From assembly GCA_030424595.1 (NCBI GenBank), contig JAUHWG010000010.1:186001-250000 (forward strand): 64,000 nt of DNA, written 5' to 3'. This DNA is from Polyangia bacterium. Lineage in GTDB: Bacteria > Myxococcota_A > Polyangia > Nannocystales > Nannocystaceae. The notes beneath the pieces are model-generated. The model worked only from the letters and a program-made list of their open reading frames with translations, was not told where the DNA came from and made no database searches. The position numbers and the translations under genes were made by a program. The number at the start of each line of letters is the position of its first letter. Positions within the stretch are counted from its first letter, which is position 1. This document shows, piece after piece, positions 26,579 to 40,390 of the stretch.

Positions 26579-28543
26579 CTAGAGCGCCGAACGCTTGATC
26601 GGAGGCGCGTCCCAGACAGCCTCTTCGTCATAGGCGTGGACGATGCTCAGCCGGATCTCTGGGTCTGGGAGGAGGGTGTCCACCTCGAGGGCGACGGAGT
26701 GTTTTGTCCCGTCGTAGCAGCTCACCGCCGCGCCCGTGCAGGCGCCGACACCCGACGAGAGGGGCGACGAGATCACCTCGTACCATGTCCTGCCGGCCGC
26801 CTCGAAGGTCCGTAGCTCGCTCACGTGCGGCCCCCCGGAGAGGAAGACGACCCCTTCGACCCCCGCCGCGTCGATCGCCTGCAGGAGCGCGTCACGATGG
26901 GCGAGGAAGGGCGTCCACGCCTTCGCGCCGCCGCCGTACCAGCGTGTCCCGGCGGCGACAAATTTGAAGGTCGCCGAGCTCGACGTCAGGCCGTCGAGGA
27001 GCCAGGCGGTCTGCGTGTCGCCGAGGGGATCATCCTCCGGCTCGCAGGCGACGCCGCCCCCCTCGGCCGTACACAGGCGCGGCCGATGCCAGCGGGCGTC
27101 GACGACGAAGAACTCGGAGTCCCCCCGTGTGAACTGAAAGTAGGTCCCCGGATCCTCCGGCTGGGTGGAGCGTGGCGGGTTCGCGAAGGACTCGAGCATC
27201 GCCCGCCGCGAGTGCTCCTTCCCCTCCGCCTCACGATCGGCGAAGAGCTGACCACCGCCGTAGTCGTGGTCATCCCAGGTGTTGATCGTCGGCACCAGCG
27301 CCAGCATGCGCGAGCGCTCCCACTGGGCGCTGCGATACCACCAGCGCATGTCATTGAGGGCCACAAGGTGCTTATCGTACGGTTCGTCCTTGTTCTCAGA
27401 GAAATGGTGCTCGAGGACGTTGCCGTAGTGATAGTCCCCGACCGAGAGCAGGAAGTCGGGGCTGAGGGAGGCGACGGCGTCGTAGTTGCCGTGCTTGAAC
27501 ATCCGCGCGCACGAGCCCAAGACGAACGTGAAGACGCCGGGCTCCCCCTCCTTGGGCGGCATCCGCAGCGGATACACGCCGCCGGGGCTCCACGCCTGAC
27601 CGTCGTCATGGACAACGCCGTCGATCAGGAGCTGATAGAAGTAGGTTGAGCCCGCGGTGAGCCCGGTCGCGACGAGCTCCACGGTGAAGTCGTCGGTCGC
27701 CGCCGGCACCTCGCTCGCGACGACCCAGGAGTCGTTCATCTCAGGGTTGTCCGCGATCCTGAGCTGGACCTCCCGCGACGCGTAGGCCCGCGCCCAGATC
27801 CGGGCTTCGCCCGAAGCCGCGTCACGCTGACCGACCATCGGTCCGTGGGTGACCCGTAGGTCGAGTGAGTCGCCGCGCTCAAAGCAGCTCACGCACTCCC
27901 CAGGATCGTCCGCGGCGCGAGACCAGCGGGGGTTCGACGGCTCCTCGGGAGCTGCGAACTCCCGCGTGCAATGCACGGGCTCCCCGTCGAGGTGGACGGA
28001 GAGACAGCGCGGGCTCCAGGGCTCCGTCAACCCCGTCGCTCGCAGCTCAAACCGCTCGACGTCGGCGTCGCGGTCGAGGCCGAGGTTCTCGTAGGCGTGG
28101 ACGTCAAAGTGGAGGGGACCAGCCTCCTTCTTTCCGCTGATATCGCGGGCCGGCCGGCGCATCGGGAAGCAGAGGTCATCCCGAAGACAGAGCTCGATCG
28201 CCGCGAGGTTCGCACTCGCTTCGGCGCTCGCCGGGAGGACGAGCGTCACCGTGAGGGTCTCGGCATCTTCGGGCGGCCTCTCGGTCTCGCTGGGCGGCAA
28301 GTCCGGCGGGGCTCCTGTGGCTGATGAGGTCGGCCCGCTCATCCCAGCCGTGACGCCCGTGACCGCGCTGCTCCCCCCCGCCGTCGTCCCCGTCATCCCC
28401 GTCGTCCCCGTCGTCCCCGTCATCAGGGTCCCACTATCGCCGCTCGTCTCGCTCGCGGCCGGAGGTGTCGACCCCGAGCAGGCCCAGAGAGCAGCGCCCA
28501 ACACGGGGCCAAACACATGGGCGGAGGGGCGGTGCAGGCTCAT
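26579..28543 (-). CDS. PhoD-like phosphatase, exported, with Thr/Gly linker
   Basis: 654 residues from ATG 28543. The signal FGPVLGAALWAC ends in a likely lipidation Cys, followed by a linker with repeated TGTTGMTGTT units. Residues about 95-210 are an unassigned beta domain with Cys pairs (LCLRDDLCF, CLSVHLDGEPVHC). From about 235 comes the PhoD N-domain (fibronectin-like, RIWARAYASREVQLRI) and then the metallophosphatase core: FVLGSCARMFKH, SPDFLLSVGDYHY, PTINTWDDHDYGGG, FFVVDARWHR, FLSGGPHVSEL. PhoD enzymes hydrolyse phosphodiesters or monoesters with iron and calcium. Active-site residues appear retained, although the last motif reads GPHVSE rather than GDRHxSE. Confidence 0.85.
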   Translation of the reverse strand: MSLHRPSAHVFGPVLGAALWACSGSTPPAASETSGDSGTLMTGTTGTTGMTGTTAGGSSAVTGVTAGMSGPTSSATGAPPDLPPSETERPPEDAETLTVTLVLPASAEASANLAAIELCLRDDLCFPMRRPARDISGKKEAGPLHFDVHAYENLGLDRDADVERFELRATGLTEPWSPRCLSVHLDGEPVHCTREFAAPEEPSNPRWSRAADDPGECVSCFERGDSLDLRVTHGPMVGQRDAASGEARIWARAYASREVQLRIADNPEMNDSWVVASEVPAATDDFTVELVATGLTAGSTYFYQLLIDGVVHDDGQAWSPGGVYPLRMPPKEGEPGVFTFVLGSCARMFKHGNYDAVASLSPDFLLSVGDYHYGNVLEHHFSENKDEPYDKHLVALNDMRWWYRSAQWERSRMLALVPTINTWDDHDYGGGQLFADREAEGKEHSRRAMLESFANPPRSTQPEDPGTYFQFTRGDSEFFVVDARWHRPRLCTAEGGGVACEPEDDPLGDTQTAWLLDGLTSSSATFKFVAAGTRWYGGGAKAWTPFLAHRDALLQAIDAAGVEGVVFLSGGPHVSELRTFEAAGRTWYEVISSPLSSGVGACTGAAVSCYDGTKHSVALEVDTLLPDPEIRLSIVHAYDEEAVWDAPPIKRSAL

Positions 28544-28697
28544 CGCGCGCGATACTAGCACCCGAAGCCCGCGCTCTCTGGCGGGCCTCTACACCCTGCG
28601 CGGAGGCGCCGAGCGTCCCGCCGGCTGATCTCGGCCCACTCCTCCCGCACCTGCGACGCTGGGAAGAATTGCGCTGGCCTTGGTAGGGTGACGCGAG

Positions 28698-29900
28698 ATG
28701 GCGGGCCGCACCCTCTTCAACTTCCGCGTGCTGCGCTGCCCCTCCTGCAACGCGACGTTGCCGGTCGGCGCGCAGGACGTGATGGTGACCTGCGAGTACT
28801 GCGACGCGCGGGTCCAGGTCTCCCGCTCGAAGTCCCCAGCACCAAGACCAAAACCAAAGCCAAGACGTCCGAGCGCTGCGCCGTCGACAGGGGAGCCCGA
28901 GCCTGCTCAGGTCTTCGTCGCCAAGCCCCATGCGTCCGTCTTCACCTGGGTCATGCTCGCTCTCGTGCTCGCCCTCTCGTTCAGCGGAGCTATCTTCGCG
29001 AGCGTCGCGGGCTCCTTCGACAAGACGGACGTCTGGGGGCTGCTCTCGTCGTACGTGGAGGAGGGGCCGCGCCCGTCGTCGTCCGAGACAAATGCGGCGG
29101 GGCAACACAGCGAGACCGAGGGCGAGCCGAGCACGGCCACCAAGTCCAAGTCCAAGTCCAAGTCCAAGTCCAAGTCCAAGTCCAAGTCCAAGTCCAAGCC
29201 CAAGCCCAAGTCCAAGCCCAAGCCCCAGCCCCAGCCCGAGACCCAGCCCGAGACCCAGCCCGAGACCCAGCCCGAGCCCACCTCCAAGATCAAAGTCGCA
29301 GGCTCCAGAATCCCCAAGCAGCCCGAGCCGACAGGCCCCGTGCTCACCGTGCCCGACGCCCAAAAGGCGATCAAGGACGAGATCCTAGGCTGCATGCGGG
29401 AGCACAAGACTCACGACATCTTGGCCTACATGGGCAACTCCAAGGTGGGCGCCGTTCGTGTGCTCGGCGACTCACGCACCCGAGTGGACGGCGTGCGCGA
29501 GAAGATCAAGGGCAGCGAGCTCGGCGCCTGCATGGACAAGGCGGGCGCTACGGTCCGCGTACGGGCGTTCAAGTCGAACTACCTGCGCTTCGCCCTGGTC
29601 AACGACTCGGTGCCCGATCCGCTCGCTCACCTGCCCGAGAAGGCCGACCGCGCCGAGGTCGAGCGCATCATCGCGACCGCCGACCCGCAGGTGCTCGAGT
29701 GCGCCAAGAGGCACGGTGAAGAGGGCGCCAAGGAGATCTTCATGTTCACCATCGACGGCCCGAGCGGGAAGCCGACCTCCGTCAACGCAGGATACCGGGG
29801 CCGCGCCTTTAAGCGGTGCGCCGAGCCGATCTACAAGAAGCTCAGGTTCCCCGAGGTGCGCGAGTCGACCGTCAAGCTGACCAAGCACCTCCAGATGTAG
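28698..29900 (+). CDS. zinc-ribbon / single-TM / Lys-Ser-repeat protein with AgmX-like periplasmic domains
   Basis: 400 residues. Cys 14, 17, 32 and 35 (CPSC and CEYC) form an N-terminal zinc ribbon. One membrane helix lies at about 80-102 (SVFTWVMLALVLALSFSGAI). From residue 149 there is (KS)9, mixed KP/KS, QP and three ETQP units, a rigid TonB-like periplasm-spanning arm. Residues about 225-400 carry two divergent AgmX/PglI-like units (IKDEILGCMREHKTH, LGACMDKAGATVRVRAF; PQVLECAKRHGEE, FKRCAEPIYKKLRFP). The plan recalls AgmX/GltJ of Myxococcus (cytoplasmic zinc finger, helix, periplasmic arm, TonB-C end), a gliding-motility protein, but is smaller. Envelope-spanning role inferred. Confidence 0.75.
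   Translation: MAGRTLFNFRVLRCPSCNATLPVGAQDVMVTCEYCDARVQVSRSKSPAPRPKPKPRRPSAAPSTGEPEPAQVFVAKPHASVFTWVMLALVLALSFSGAIFASVAGSFDKTDVWGLLSSYVEEGPRPSSSETNAAGQHSETEGEPSTATKSKSKSKSKSKSKSKSKSKPKPKSKPKPQPQPETQPETQPETQPEPTSKIKVAGSRIPKQPEPTGPVLTVPDAQKAIKDEILGCMREHKTHDILAYMGNSKVGAVRVLGDSRTRVDGVREKIKGSELGACMDKAGATVRVRAFKSNYLRFALVNDSVPDPLAHLPEKADRAEVERIIATADPQVLECAKRHGEEGAKEIFMFTIDGPSGKPTSVNAGYRGRAFKRCAEPIYKKLRFPEVRESTVKLTKHLQM
29142..29273 (+). repeat. in-frame microsatellite: (AAGTCC)9, AAGCCC variants, then (GAGACCCAGCCC)3
   Basis: Nine exact AAGTCC units run 29142-29195, followed by five AAGCCC/AAGTCC units to 29225, CAGCCC units, and three GAGACCCAGCCC units at 29238-29273. Units are multiples of three, so copy-number change would lengthen or shorten the protein arm without breaking the frame. 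Confidence 0.9.
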
Positions 29901-29971
29901 AGACGAGAGTCGGCGGCTCACGACCGAGCGTCATCGACCCGGCGATACGTGGCGCTCCGGTCCGGGTGCGC

Positions 29972-32608
29972 CTAGATCTCCGCCGAGCGCAGGCGCAGGG
30001 CGTTGCCGATCACCGAGACCGAGCTCAGGCTCATCGCCGCCGCCGCCAGCATCGGCGAGAGGAGCACGCCGAAGAACGGGAAGAGGATCCCGGCGGCGAT
30101 CGGCACCCCCGCGGCGTTGTAGGCGAAGGCGAAGAAGAGGTTTTGGCGGATGTTCGCCATCGTCTTCGCCGAGAGGCGGCGGGCCCGGACGATCCCGCGG
30201 AGATCGCCGCGGACGAGGGTCACCCCCGCGCTCTCCATCGCCACGTCCGTGCCGGTGCCCATGGCGAAGCCGACGTCGGCCTGGGCGAGCGCGGGCGCGT
30301 CGTTGATCCCGTCGCCGGCCATCGCGACGACGTGGCCGGCGGCCTGGAGCGCCTGCACCCGCGCGAGCTTGCCGTCCGGGAGCACACCGGCGAAGACCTC
30401 GCCTATCCCGAGCTTGGCGGCGACGACCCGCGCGGTCGTCTCGCTGTCGCCGGTCACCATGACGATCCGCAGGCCCTCTTGCTGGAGCTCGCGCAGCGCC
30501 GCCGGCGTGCTCTCCTTGATCGGATCCTCGACGCCGAGGAGGCCGGCGCAGGCACCGTCGACGGCGACGAAGACGACGGTCTGCCCCTCGCCGCGGAGCG
30601 CCTCGGCCCGCGCCCCGAGCTCCCCCGTCGTGATCCCCAGGGCGTCCATATGCGCCGCGTTGCCGAGGGCCACAGCCCGCCCCGTGACCCGCCCCTCGAC
30701 GCCGCGCCCGACCGTCGACGCGAAGTCCTGCGCGGGCGGGAGCGCGAGCCCACGCTCCTCCGCGGCCCGGACGATCGCCTCGCCCAGGGGGTGCTCGCTC
30801 CCGCGCTCGAGGGCGCCGGCGAGCCGCACGAGCTCCTCCTCGTCCATCCCCGCCCGGGCCTCGACCGCGACCAGCGTCGGTCGTCCCTCGGTCAGGGTCC
30901 CGGTCTTGTCGACGATCAGGGTGTCGACCCCGCGCAGCACCTCGATCGCCTCGGCGTTGCGGAAGAGCACCCCGACCGACGCGCCCTTGCCGGTGGCGAC
31001 GACGATCGACATCGGCGTCGCCAGGCCGAGCGCGCAGGGACAGGCGATGATCAGCACCGCCACCGCGTTGAGGAGGGCGTAGGCCATCGCCGGCTCGGGG
31101 CCGACGGCCGCCCAGACGATGAAGGTGATCACAGAAGAGAGGATCACCGCCGGCACGAAGTACTTGGCGACCTGGTCCGCGAGGCGCTGGATCGGCGCCC
31201 GACTGCGCTGGGCCTCGGCGACCATCGCCACGATCCGCGAGAGGAGGGTGTCGGCGCCGACCCGCTCCGCGCGGATCACGAGGCCGCCGCCGCCGAGAAC
31301 GGTCGCGCCGATGACCTGGTCTCCGGGCCCCTTCGCCGCAGGGACGGGCTCGCCTGTGACCATCGACTCGTCGACGAGGCTCGAGCCCTCGACCACGACC
31401 CCGTCGACCGGGACCTTCTCCCCCGGCCGCACCCGCAGACGCTCGCCGACCTTCACCTCCTCGAGGGGCACGTCGACCTCGGAGCCGTCGTCGGCGATCC
31501 GACGGGCGCTGGTCGCCGCCATCCCGAGGAGCCGCTTGAGCGCCGCCCCGGTCTGGCTCCGCGCCCGCAGCTCCAGCACCTGACCCAAGAGGATCAGGGT
31601 CACGATCATCGCCGCGGCCTCAAAGTAGACCGCGACCTCGCCGTCGGCCCCGCGAAAGGAGTCGGGGAAGAGCCCCGGCGCGAGGATGGCGACCAGGCTG
31701 TAGACATAGGCGACCGTCACCCCGAGGCCTATCAGGGTGAACATGTTGAGGCTGGCGTTCTTCACCGAGCGCAGCGCCCGAACGTAGAAGGGCCAGGCCG
31801 ACCAGAGGCACACAGGGGTCGCGAGGGCGAGCTCGATGAAGCCCAGGCTCCCCGCCGGGAGAACGCTGGAGACCGGCCGTCCGGGGAGCATGTCGACCAT
31901 GACCATCGCCACGAGGGGCACCGAGAGCGCCGCTGAGGCCCAGAAGCGTCGCGACATGTCCACAAGCTCAGGGTTCGCCTCATCGCTGACCGTGACCCGC
32001 CGCGACTCCAGGGCCATGCCGCACATCGGGCAATCGCCCGGGCGCTCGGAGGCCACCTCGGGGTGCATCGGACAGATCCACTCGGTCTTGGTCTTCGCCG
32101 CCGGGATCCCCTTCGGATCGAGGGCCATGCCGCACTTGGGGCAATCACCGGGGCCTATCTGCTCGACCTCCGGGTGCATCGGGCAGGTGAACTCGGTGCC
32201 CTCCGGGACCTCCTCATGGCGGTCTCCATCGCCCTCGAGATAGCGCGCAGGATCGGCCGTGAACTTGCGCAGGCAGCCCGCCCCGCAAAAGCGGTAGGTC
32301 TCGCCGTCGTGCTCGCAGTGGTGCGGGCTCGCCTCCGTGACCCGCATCCCGCAGACGGGATCCTTCTCCGCCTGGGTCCCCGCGTCGTCGTCCTCGAGAT
32401 AGCGGGCAGGATCGGCCGTGAACTTGCGCAGACAGCCCGCGCCGCAGAAGCGGTAGGTCTGCCCCTCGTGCTCGCACTGGTGCGGGCTCGCCTCCGTGAC
32501 CCGCATCCCGCAGACAGGATCCTTGCCCTCGCGGGAGGCCGCGTCCTCGCCCCCCGCGGAGCTCGCCTCGCTGTGGCAACACTCGGATCGATCGTTGGTT
32601 CCGCTCAT
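29972..32608 (-). CDS. P1B-type heavy-metal ATPase (copper/silver exporter) with doubled YHS and doubled metal-binding domains
   Basis: 878 residues from ATG 32608, preceded by AAGGAGAGGGAG. Two near-identical YHS domains (about 29-72 and 82-125, each [14 protein letters not shown]...[16 protein letters not shown]) are followed by two CPMHPEV...PGDCPxCGMAL heavy-metal-binding domains (140-164, 176-201). The ATPase core has CPC in its metal site ([13 protein letters not shown]), DKTGTLT with the phosphorylated Asp, [10 protein letters not shown], and [10 protein letters not shown]. Classic HMA domains are absent. It pumps Cu or Ag out of the cytoplasm. It is last in the efflux operon, 125 bp after the CusA-like gene. 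CopB/SilP-type relatives share the CPC site. Confidence 0.9.
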   Translation of the reverse strand: MSGTNDRSECCHSEASSAGGEDAASREGKDPVCGMRVTEASPHQCEHEGQTYRFCGAGCLRKFTADPARYLEDDDAGTQAEKDPVCGMRVTEASPHHCEHDGETYRFCGAGCLRKFTADPARYLEGDGDRHEEVPEGTEFTCPMHPEVEQIGPGDCPKCGMALDPKGIPAAKTKTEWICPMHPEVASERPGDCPMCGMALESRRVTVSDEANPELVDMSRRFWASAALSVPLVAMVMVDMLPGRPVSSVLPAGSLGFIELALATPVCLWSAWPFYVRALRSVKNASLNMFTLIGLGVTVAYVYSLVAILAPGLFPDSFRGADGEVAVYFEAAAMIVTLILLGQVLELRARSQTGAALKRLLGMAATSARRIADDGSEVDVPLEEVKVGERLRVRPGEKVPVDGVVVEGSSLVDESMVTGEPVPAAKGPGDQVIGATVLGGGGLVIRAERVGADTLLSRIVAMVAEAQRSRAPIQRLADQVAKYFVPAVILSSVITFIVWAAVGPEPAMAYALLNAVAVLIIACPCALGLATPMSIVVATGKGASVGVLFRNAEAIEVLRGVDTLIVDKTGTLTEGRPTLVAVEARAGMDEEELVRLAGALERGSEHPLGEAIVRAAEERGLALPPAQDFASTVGRGVEGRVTGRAVALGNAAHMDALGITTGELGARAEALRGEGQTVVFVAVDGACAGLLGVEDPIKESTPAALRELQQEGLRIVMVTGDSETTARVVAAKLGIGEVFAGVLPDGKLARVQALQAAGHVVAMAGDGINDAPALAQADVGFAMGTGTDVAMESAGVTLVRGDLRGIVRARRLSAKTMANIRQNLFFAFAYNAAGVPIAAGILFPFFGVLLSPMLAAAAMSLSSVSVIGNALRLRSAEI

Positions 32609-32733
32609 GGGCTCCCTCTCCTTGGCAGCGTCACTTCCCGGCGATCCTCGGCGGGGCCAGGCACCCCGCCGAAGGCGCGGCGACCTGCCCGAGCGTGGCC
32701 GGGCGACGCCGTGCTGCGACACTACCCCTGTTC

Positions 32734-36648
<3,915 letters not shown>

Positions 36649-36668
36649 CGTCGTCGTCCCTCCGCGGC

Positions 36669-38948
36669 TCAGGGCCGCGGCGCTCCTGCGATCGCGGCCT
36701 CGGGGCTCGCCCCGTCGTCGTTCGTCGCCGGCGCTCGATCCCCGGGCAGGACGCTCGCCCGGAACTCACCGCAGCGGAGCATGGCGTCGCCGTAGTAGGG
36801 GTTTTGCACCGCCTCGTCGCGCTGGATCCAGCGGGCGCCGCGGGAGTCGAAGGCCATCGGGCAAAAGGCGATCCGCAGGGTCTCGTCGGTCGGGTTGCCG
36901 AATCGCTCGAGCACCCCCTGGGCCGCCAGGCTGACCTGCTCAAAGGCGCTGCGGCTCGCCCCGAGCGTCTCGGCGCTGGCGGCCTTGCGCGCGTTCCCGC
37001 TGAGGACGGATGCCGTCTCCCGCCAGGCCTCGCGGACCGGCCTCGCCCCCGGCGGCTCGATCTCGTTGACCGCCTCCGCGAGCCGTGAGAGCGCCTCTTG
37101 GGCGCCGGCGAGGTCGTCGGCGACAAACCTCTCCTGTCCCTCGAGATAGGCGATCATCACCGGGGCGATGGTCTCGAGGAAGGCCGGGGTGACGGGCAGC
37201 GCGGGCTCCTCCTCCGGCGAGCGATCATCGGCGAGCGTCATCATGCTCCGGCCGCCGGAGAGCTGGAGGTCGGCGTCGAGGAGGAAGGCGCCGCGGGTGA
37301 CCACGCGCTCCCCCTCGCGCAGGCCCGAGAGCACCGGGTAGACCGGCCCCGCCTTCGGCCCGACGCGGATCTCCCGCAGCTCGTAGGTCGGCCGCGACTG
37401 CCCCGGCACCTCGACGTAGACGACCGAGCGCCGACCGGTGAAGAGCGGCGCCGAGCTGGCGACGACGAGCTGAGCGTTCGCCCGCTCCTCGCCGGCGAAG
37501 ATCACCGCCGAGGCGAACATCCCGGGGCTGAGCTGCCCGTCGCGGTTGCTCACCTCGACCCGGACCCGCGCGGTCCGGTTGCGCTTGTCGAGCACCGGAT
37601 CGATGAAGCCGACCTTGCCGACGAAGACCTCCCCCGGGACCGCCTCGACCGTCAGCTCGACCTCTTGGCCGACGCTCAGGTAGGGGAGGTCCGACTCGTA
37701 GGCGTCGATCTGGACCCAGACCTCGGAGAGATCGGCGATGCTGAAGAAGGCTGCGCCGGCCGCCACGTACTGCCCCTCCTCGACGTGACGCTCGAGCACC
37801 GTGCCGCCGTAGGGGGAGCGGATGTCGACGCTCTTCGGCGCCTCGCCGGATCGCTCGATCTCGGCGATCACCGCGTCTGTGACCCCGAGGAGGCGGAGCC
37901 GGGTCCGCGCGGCCTCGAGGGTCGAGGCGCTGAACCTGCCTATGCCCCCGGACCCGCCGCGCATCGTCATCGCCTGCTCGCTGGCGAGGGCGAGCTCGCG
38001 GGTCGCGGTGTAGATCTCGGGGCTGTAGAGCTTAGCGACGACCCGCCCCTTGCCGATCCGGGTGCCTGTCGCCCGGACCAGCAGGCGATCGATCCGTCCT
38101 GCGGTCCACGAGGTCACGGTCCGCAGCCGCGACTCGTCGTGATCGACGCGGCCGAGGAGGCGGATCTCCGCCCGCGACTCGGTCCGGAGCACGGGCTCGG
38201 TCTGGACCGCCGCGAGGGCCTGGGCCCGCCGCGAGAGGGTCACGCGCCCGGGATGTTCATCCTCTGCGTCCCCGTCCCCGCGCTCCTTGCCCGCGACAGG
38301 GATCAGGTCCATCCCGCAGATCGGGCAGGAGCCCGCCTCCTGCATGCGGATCTGCGGGTGCATCGAGCAGGTCCAGATCTGCGCGGGCGAGGCCTCCGCG
38401 CCGTGCTCATGACCCGGCTCAGCCCCCGTCTGCGCTTCGCCGTTCTCTCCGCCGCGACAACCCCCACAGCGAGCGCCGAGGACGATCCCGACGATCAGGG
38501 TCAGAGCCAGGCTGATGAGCCGCGCCGCCGGGCTGCCGCGCGCCCCCGAGAGAACCGCCGCGCCAGCGCTGCCCTCCCCTGTTCTTGGCGACGACGCGAC
38601 GGGGGGCGTCCCGCTGGAGCCCGTCGTACCTTCACGCTCCGACGGTCGCCCTACGGCGTGTTCGTGTCCGGCCCCGGGCGGCGAAGCCTGCGACCCGACG
38701 GACGCCGAGCCACGCTCTGCGCTTGAACCCTGCGCAGGACGGGCGACCTGCTCAGGCAACCCCGCGCCGATCGACGTGGCCGACGTGGCCGAACTCTCCG
38801 GCGTGCCCAACGTGGCCGAGCTCTCCGGCGTGCCCAACGTGGCCGAACTCTCCGGCGCGCCCGAGCCACCGGACGTCTCCAGCGCGCCCGACACCGGCTC
38901 CTGGGGGGCAGAGGATCCCGCGCCTGTCCCGGACTCGCCTGTCGTCAT
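36669..38948 (-). CDS. cusB: CusB-like efflux adaptor with metal-binding domain and DUF3347
   Basis: 759 residues from ATG 38948, overlapping the stop of the channel gene (ATGA). An unusual N-terminal region of about 140 Ser/Gly/Pro-rich residues, including the 9-residue repeat TLGTPESSA, precedes the membrane anchor (LISLALTLIVGIVLGA). Next is WTCSMHPQI...CPICGMDLIP, a heavy-metal-binding domain. The CusB core follows: lipoyl and hairpin parts (SWTAGRIDRLLV, LYSPEIYTATRELA), SPYGGTVLERHVEEGQYV and a beta-barrel. The C-terminus, about 600-735, is DUF3347 (FCPMAFDSRGARWIQRDE, NPYYGDAMLRCGEF). It hands metal to CusA. The anchor being preceded by so long a cytoplasmic stretch is odd. Confidence 0.9.
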   Translation of the reverse strand: MTTGESGTGAGSSAPQEPVSGALETSGGSGAPESSATLGTPESSATLGTPESSATSATSIGAGLPEQVARPAQGSSAERGSASVGSQASPPGAGHEHAVGRPSEREGTTGSSGTPPVASSPRTGEGSAGAAVLSGARGSPAARLISLALTLIVGIVLGARCGGCRGGENGEAQTGAEPGHEHGAEASPAQIWTCSMHPQIRMQEAGSCPICGMDLIPVAGKERGDGDAEDEHPGRVTLSRRAQALAAVQTEPVLRTESRAEIRLLGRVDHDESRLRTVTSWTAGRIDRLLVRATGTRIGKGRVVAKLYSPEIYTATRELALASEQAMTMRGGSGGIGRFSASTLEAARTRLRLLGVTDAVIAEIERSGEAPKSVDIRSPYGGTVLERHVEEGQYVAAGAAFFSIADLSEVWVQIDAYESDLPYLSVGQEVELTVEAVPGEVFVGKVGFIDPVLDKRNRTARVRVEVSNRDGQLSPGMFASAVIFAGEERANAQLVVASSAPLFTGRRSVVYVEVPGQSRPTYELREIRVGPKAGPVYPVLSGLREGERVVTRGAFLLDADLQLSGGRSMMTLADDRSPEEEPALPVTPAFLETIAPVMIAYLEGQERFVADDLAGAQEALSRLAEAVNEIEPPGARPVREAWRETASVLSGNARKAASAETLGASRSAFEQVSLAAQGVLERFGNPTDETLRIAFCPMAFDSRGARWIQRDEAVQNPYYGDAMLRCGEFRASVLPGDRAPATNDDGASPEAAIAGAPRP
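38785..38858 (-). repeat. 27-bp tandem repeat in the cusB N-terminal region, about 2.7 copies
   Basis: The unit beginning GTGGCCGAACTCTCCGG occurs at 38785, 38812 and, in part, 38839. It encodes the 9-residue repeat around TLGTPESSA in the low-complexity N-terminus of the adaptor. Confidence 0.8.
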
Positions 38949-40390
38949 CGTCGCTCCTCCGCGGGGCTCACCGGGTGTCCAACGAGCTCTTCGAGCGCCG
39001 CCCAAGCGGTCGCCGCGTCGACCCGCGCGCGGATCGTCTGGAGCTGAAGCTCGAGCAGCTCGCGCTCCGCCATCAGGATCTCGGCGACGCTCGCCCCTCC
39101 GCTCTGATAGCTCGACTGCACCGCTTGAAATGAGGTCTCCGCCATCGGGATCATCGTCGTCTCGTAGAGCGAGAGCCGGCGCTCCGCGTCACGGAGTTCG
39201 GCCATCACCCGCTCGAACTCGGCGATCGCGTAGTTTCGCAGGGCGAGCGCCCGCGCCCGATACATCCGCCCCTTCGCCCGCGCCTCGTTCTCGCCGGCAG
39301 CGTAGGCGCCGACCGAGAGCGGGACCTTGAGCGCCGCCATGCCGATGAGCGCGTCCTTGCCCGAGTCGGTCATCATGGGATCCAACGCCGGACCCGTGAT
39401 GATCCAGTCGACGCCCACGCCGACGCTCGGGTAGCGATCGGCCCGCGACGCCCGAGCGCGCTCTCCCTCGGATCCCGAGAGGAGCGCGAGGGCCTCGATC
39501 CGAGGGTGCGCCGCCACCTCGTCGCGGAGGAGCTGAGGATCGGTCGCGGGCACGGCCACCCGCGGCGGGTCGCCCCTCACCGGCGTCGCCGTCCCGGCCG
39601 GAGCGCCGAGCGCCCGCACCAGCGCAGCCGAGGCCGCTCGCTCGTCCTCGCCGAGGCTCGCGAGGCGATCCTCCGCCTGCGTCAGGCGGAGGCCTAGCTG
39701 GGTGAGATCGGAGAGCCCCGCCGCGCTCGCCTCGACGCGCACCCGCACGAGCTCCGTCAGGGTCCGCAAGAGCTCGACCTCCTCCGCCTCGATCTCCTGG
39801 GTCCGCGCGATCATCCACAGGCGCCAGTAGGCGTTCGACACCTCGGCGCCGATCCGCAGGGCGTGGGCCTCAAACTCGCGCTGCGCCGACCGTGCGGCGA
39901 GGGCCTCCGCCTCGCCCGCGGCCTTGAGCTTGGTCGGCCAGGGGAACCACTGCTGGATCCCGAGCTTGTGCCGCTGCGGCCCGACACGGGTCTCGACCCC
40001 CTGGATGAACCCGGAGTAGGAGATCATCATCTCGGGCATCCGCCGGACCTTGTCCGGGCGATAGGTCGCGGCCCGCCACGCCTCGAAGCTCGCCCGGAGA
40101 TCAGGGCTGTGGGCGAAGGCGTAGGCCTGATACCCCGCGAGGCTGCCGTCAAAGCTGGCCTCCTCCTGCGCTGGCGGAGAACCGGCGGTGTCCTCCTCCT
40201 CCGCCGGCAGCGGGGCCAAGAGCGCGTCGACCTCGGCGAGCTCGCGGCGGGTCTCCAGCTCCGTCGTGCCCGCGCAGCCGAGCCCCGAGAGGAGCGCGCA
40301 GCCCAGGGCGAAGCCCGCACCCCGCCCGACGATCCTCGCGAGCGAGGGCCCCTGGGGCGTCGCGGTCGTGGGTCGTGGAGCGGACGTCAT
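38945..40390 (-). CDS. CusC-like TolC family outer membrane channel lipoprotein
   Basis: 481 residues. The signal RGAGFALGCALLSGLGC ends in a lipidation Cys. Two repeats of the outer-membrane-factor fold follow (SGFIQGVETRVG, FEAHALRIGAEVSNAYWRLW; VPLSVGAYAAGENEARAKGR, ALRNYAIAEFERVMAELRD, SYQSGGASVAEILMAERELL). It is the exit duct for the CusBA pump and the first gene of the minus-strand metal operon. Its stop overlaps the adaptor start. The upstream gap holds a tandem palindrome, a likely metal-responsive operator. Confidence 0.85.
   Translation of the reverse strand: MTSAPRPTTATPQGPSLARIVGRGAGFALGCALLSGLGCAGTTELETRRELAEVDALLAPLPAEEEDTAGSPPAQEEASFDGSLAGYQAYAFAHSPDLRASFEAWRAATYRPDKVRRMPEMMISYSGFIQGVETRVGPQRHKLGIQQWFPWPTKLKAAGEAEALAARSAQREFEAHALRIGAEVSNAYWRLWMIARTQEIEAEEVELLRTLTELVRVRVEASAAGLSDLTQLGLRLTQAEDRLASLGEDERAASAALVRALGAPAGTATPVRGDPPRVAVPATDPQLLRDEVAAHPRIEALALLSGSEGERARASRADRYPSVGVGVDWIITGPALDPMMTDSGKDALIGMAALKVPLSVGAYAAGENEARAKGRMYRARALALRNYAIAEFERVMAELRDAERRLSLYETTMIPMAETSFQAVQSSYQSGGASVAEILMAERELLELQLQTIRARVDAATAWAALEELVGHPVSPAEERR

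Noticed and set aside
28434..29363. Long minus-strand frame rich in GLGLGL
   Set aside because: It is the antisense of the AAGTCC hexamer repeat in the zinc-ribbon protein gene; outside the repeat it is Arg/Ser-rich noise.
29816..31936. 706-codon plus-strand frame opposite the metal ATPase
   Set aside because: Antisense shadow; no motif, and the opposite strand has all P-type ATPase motifs.
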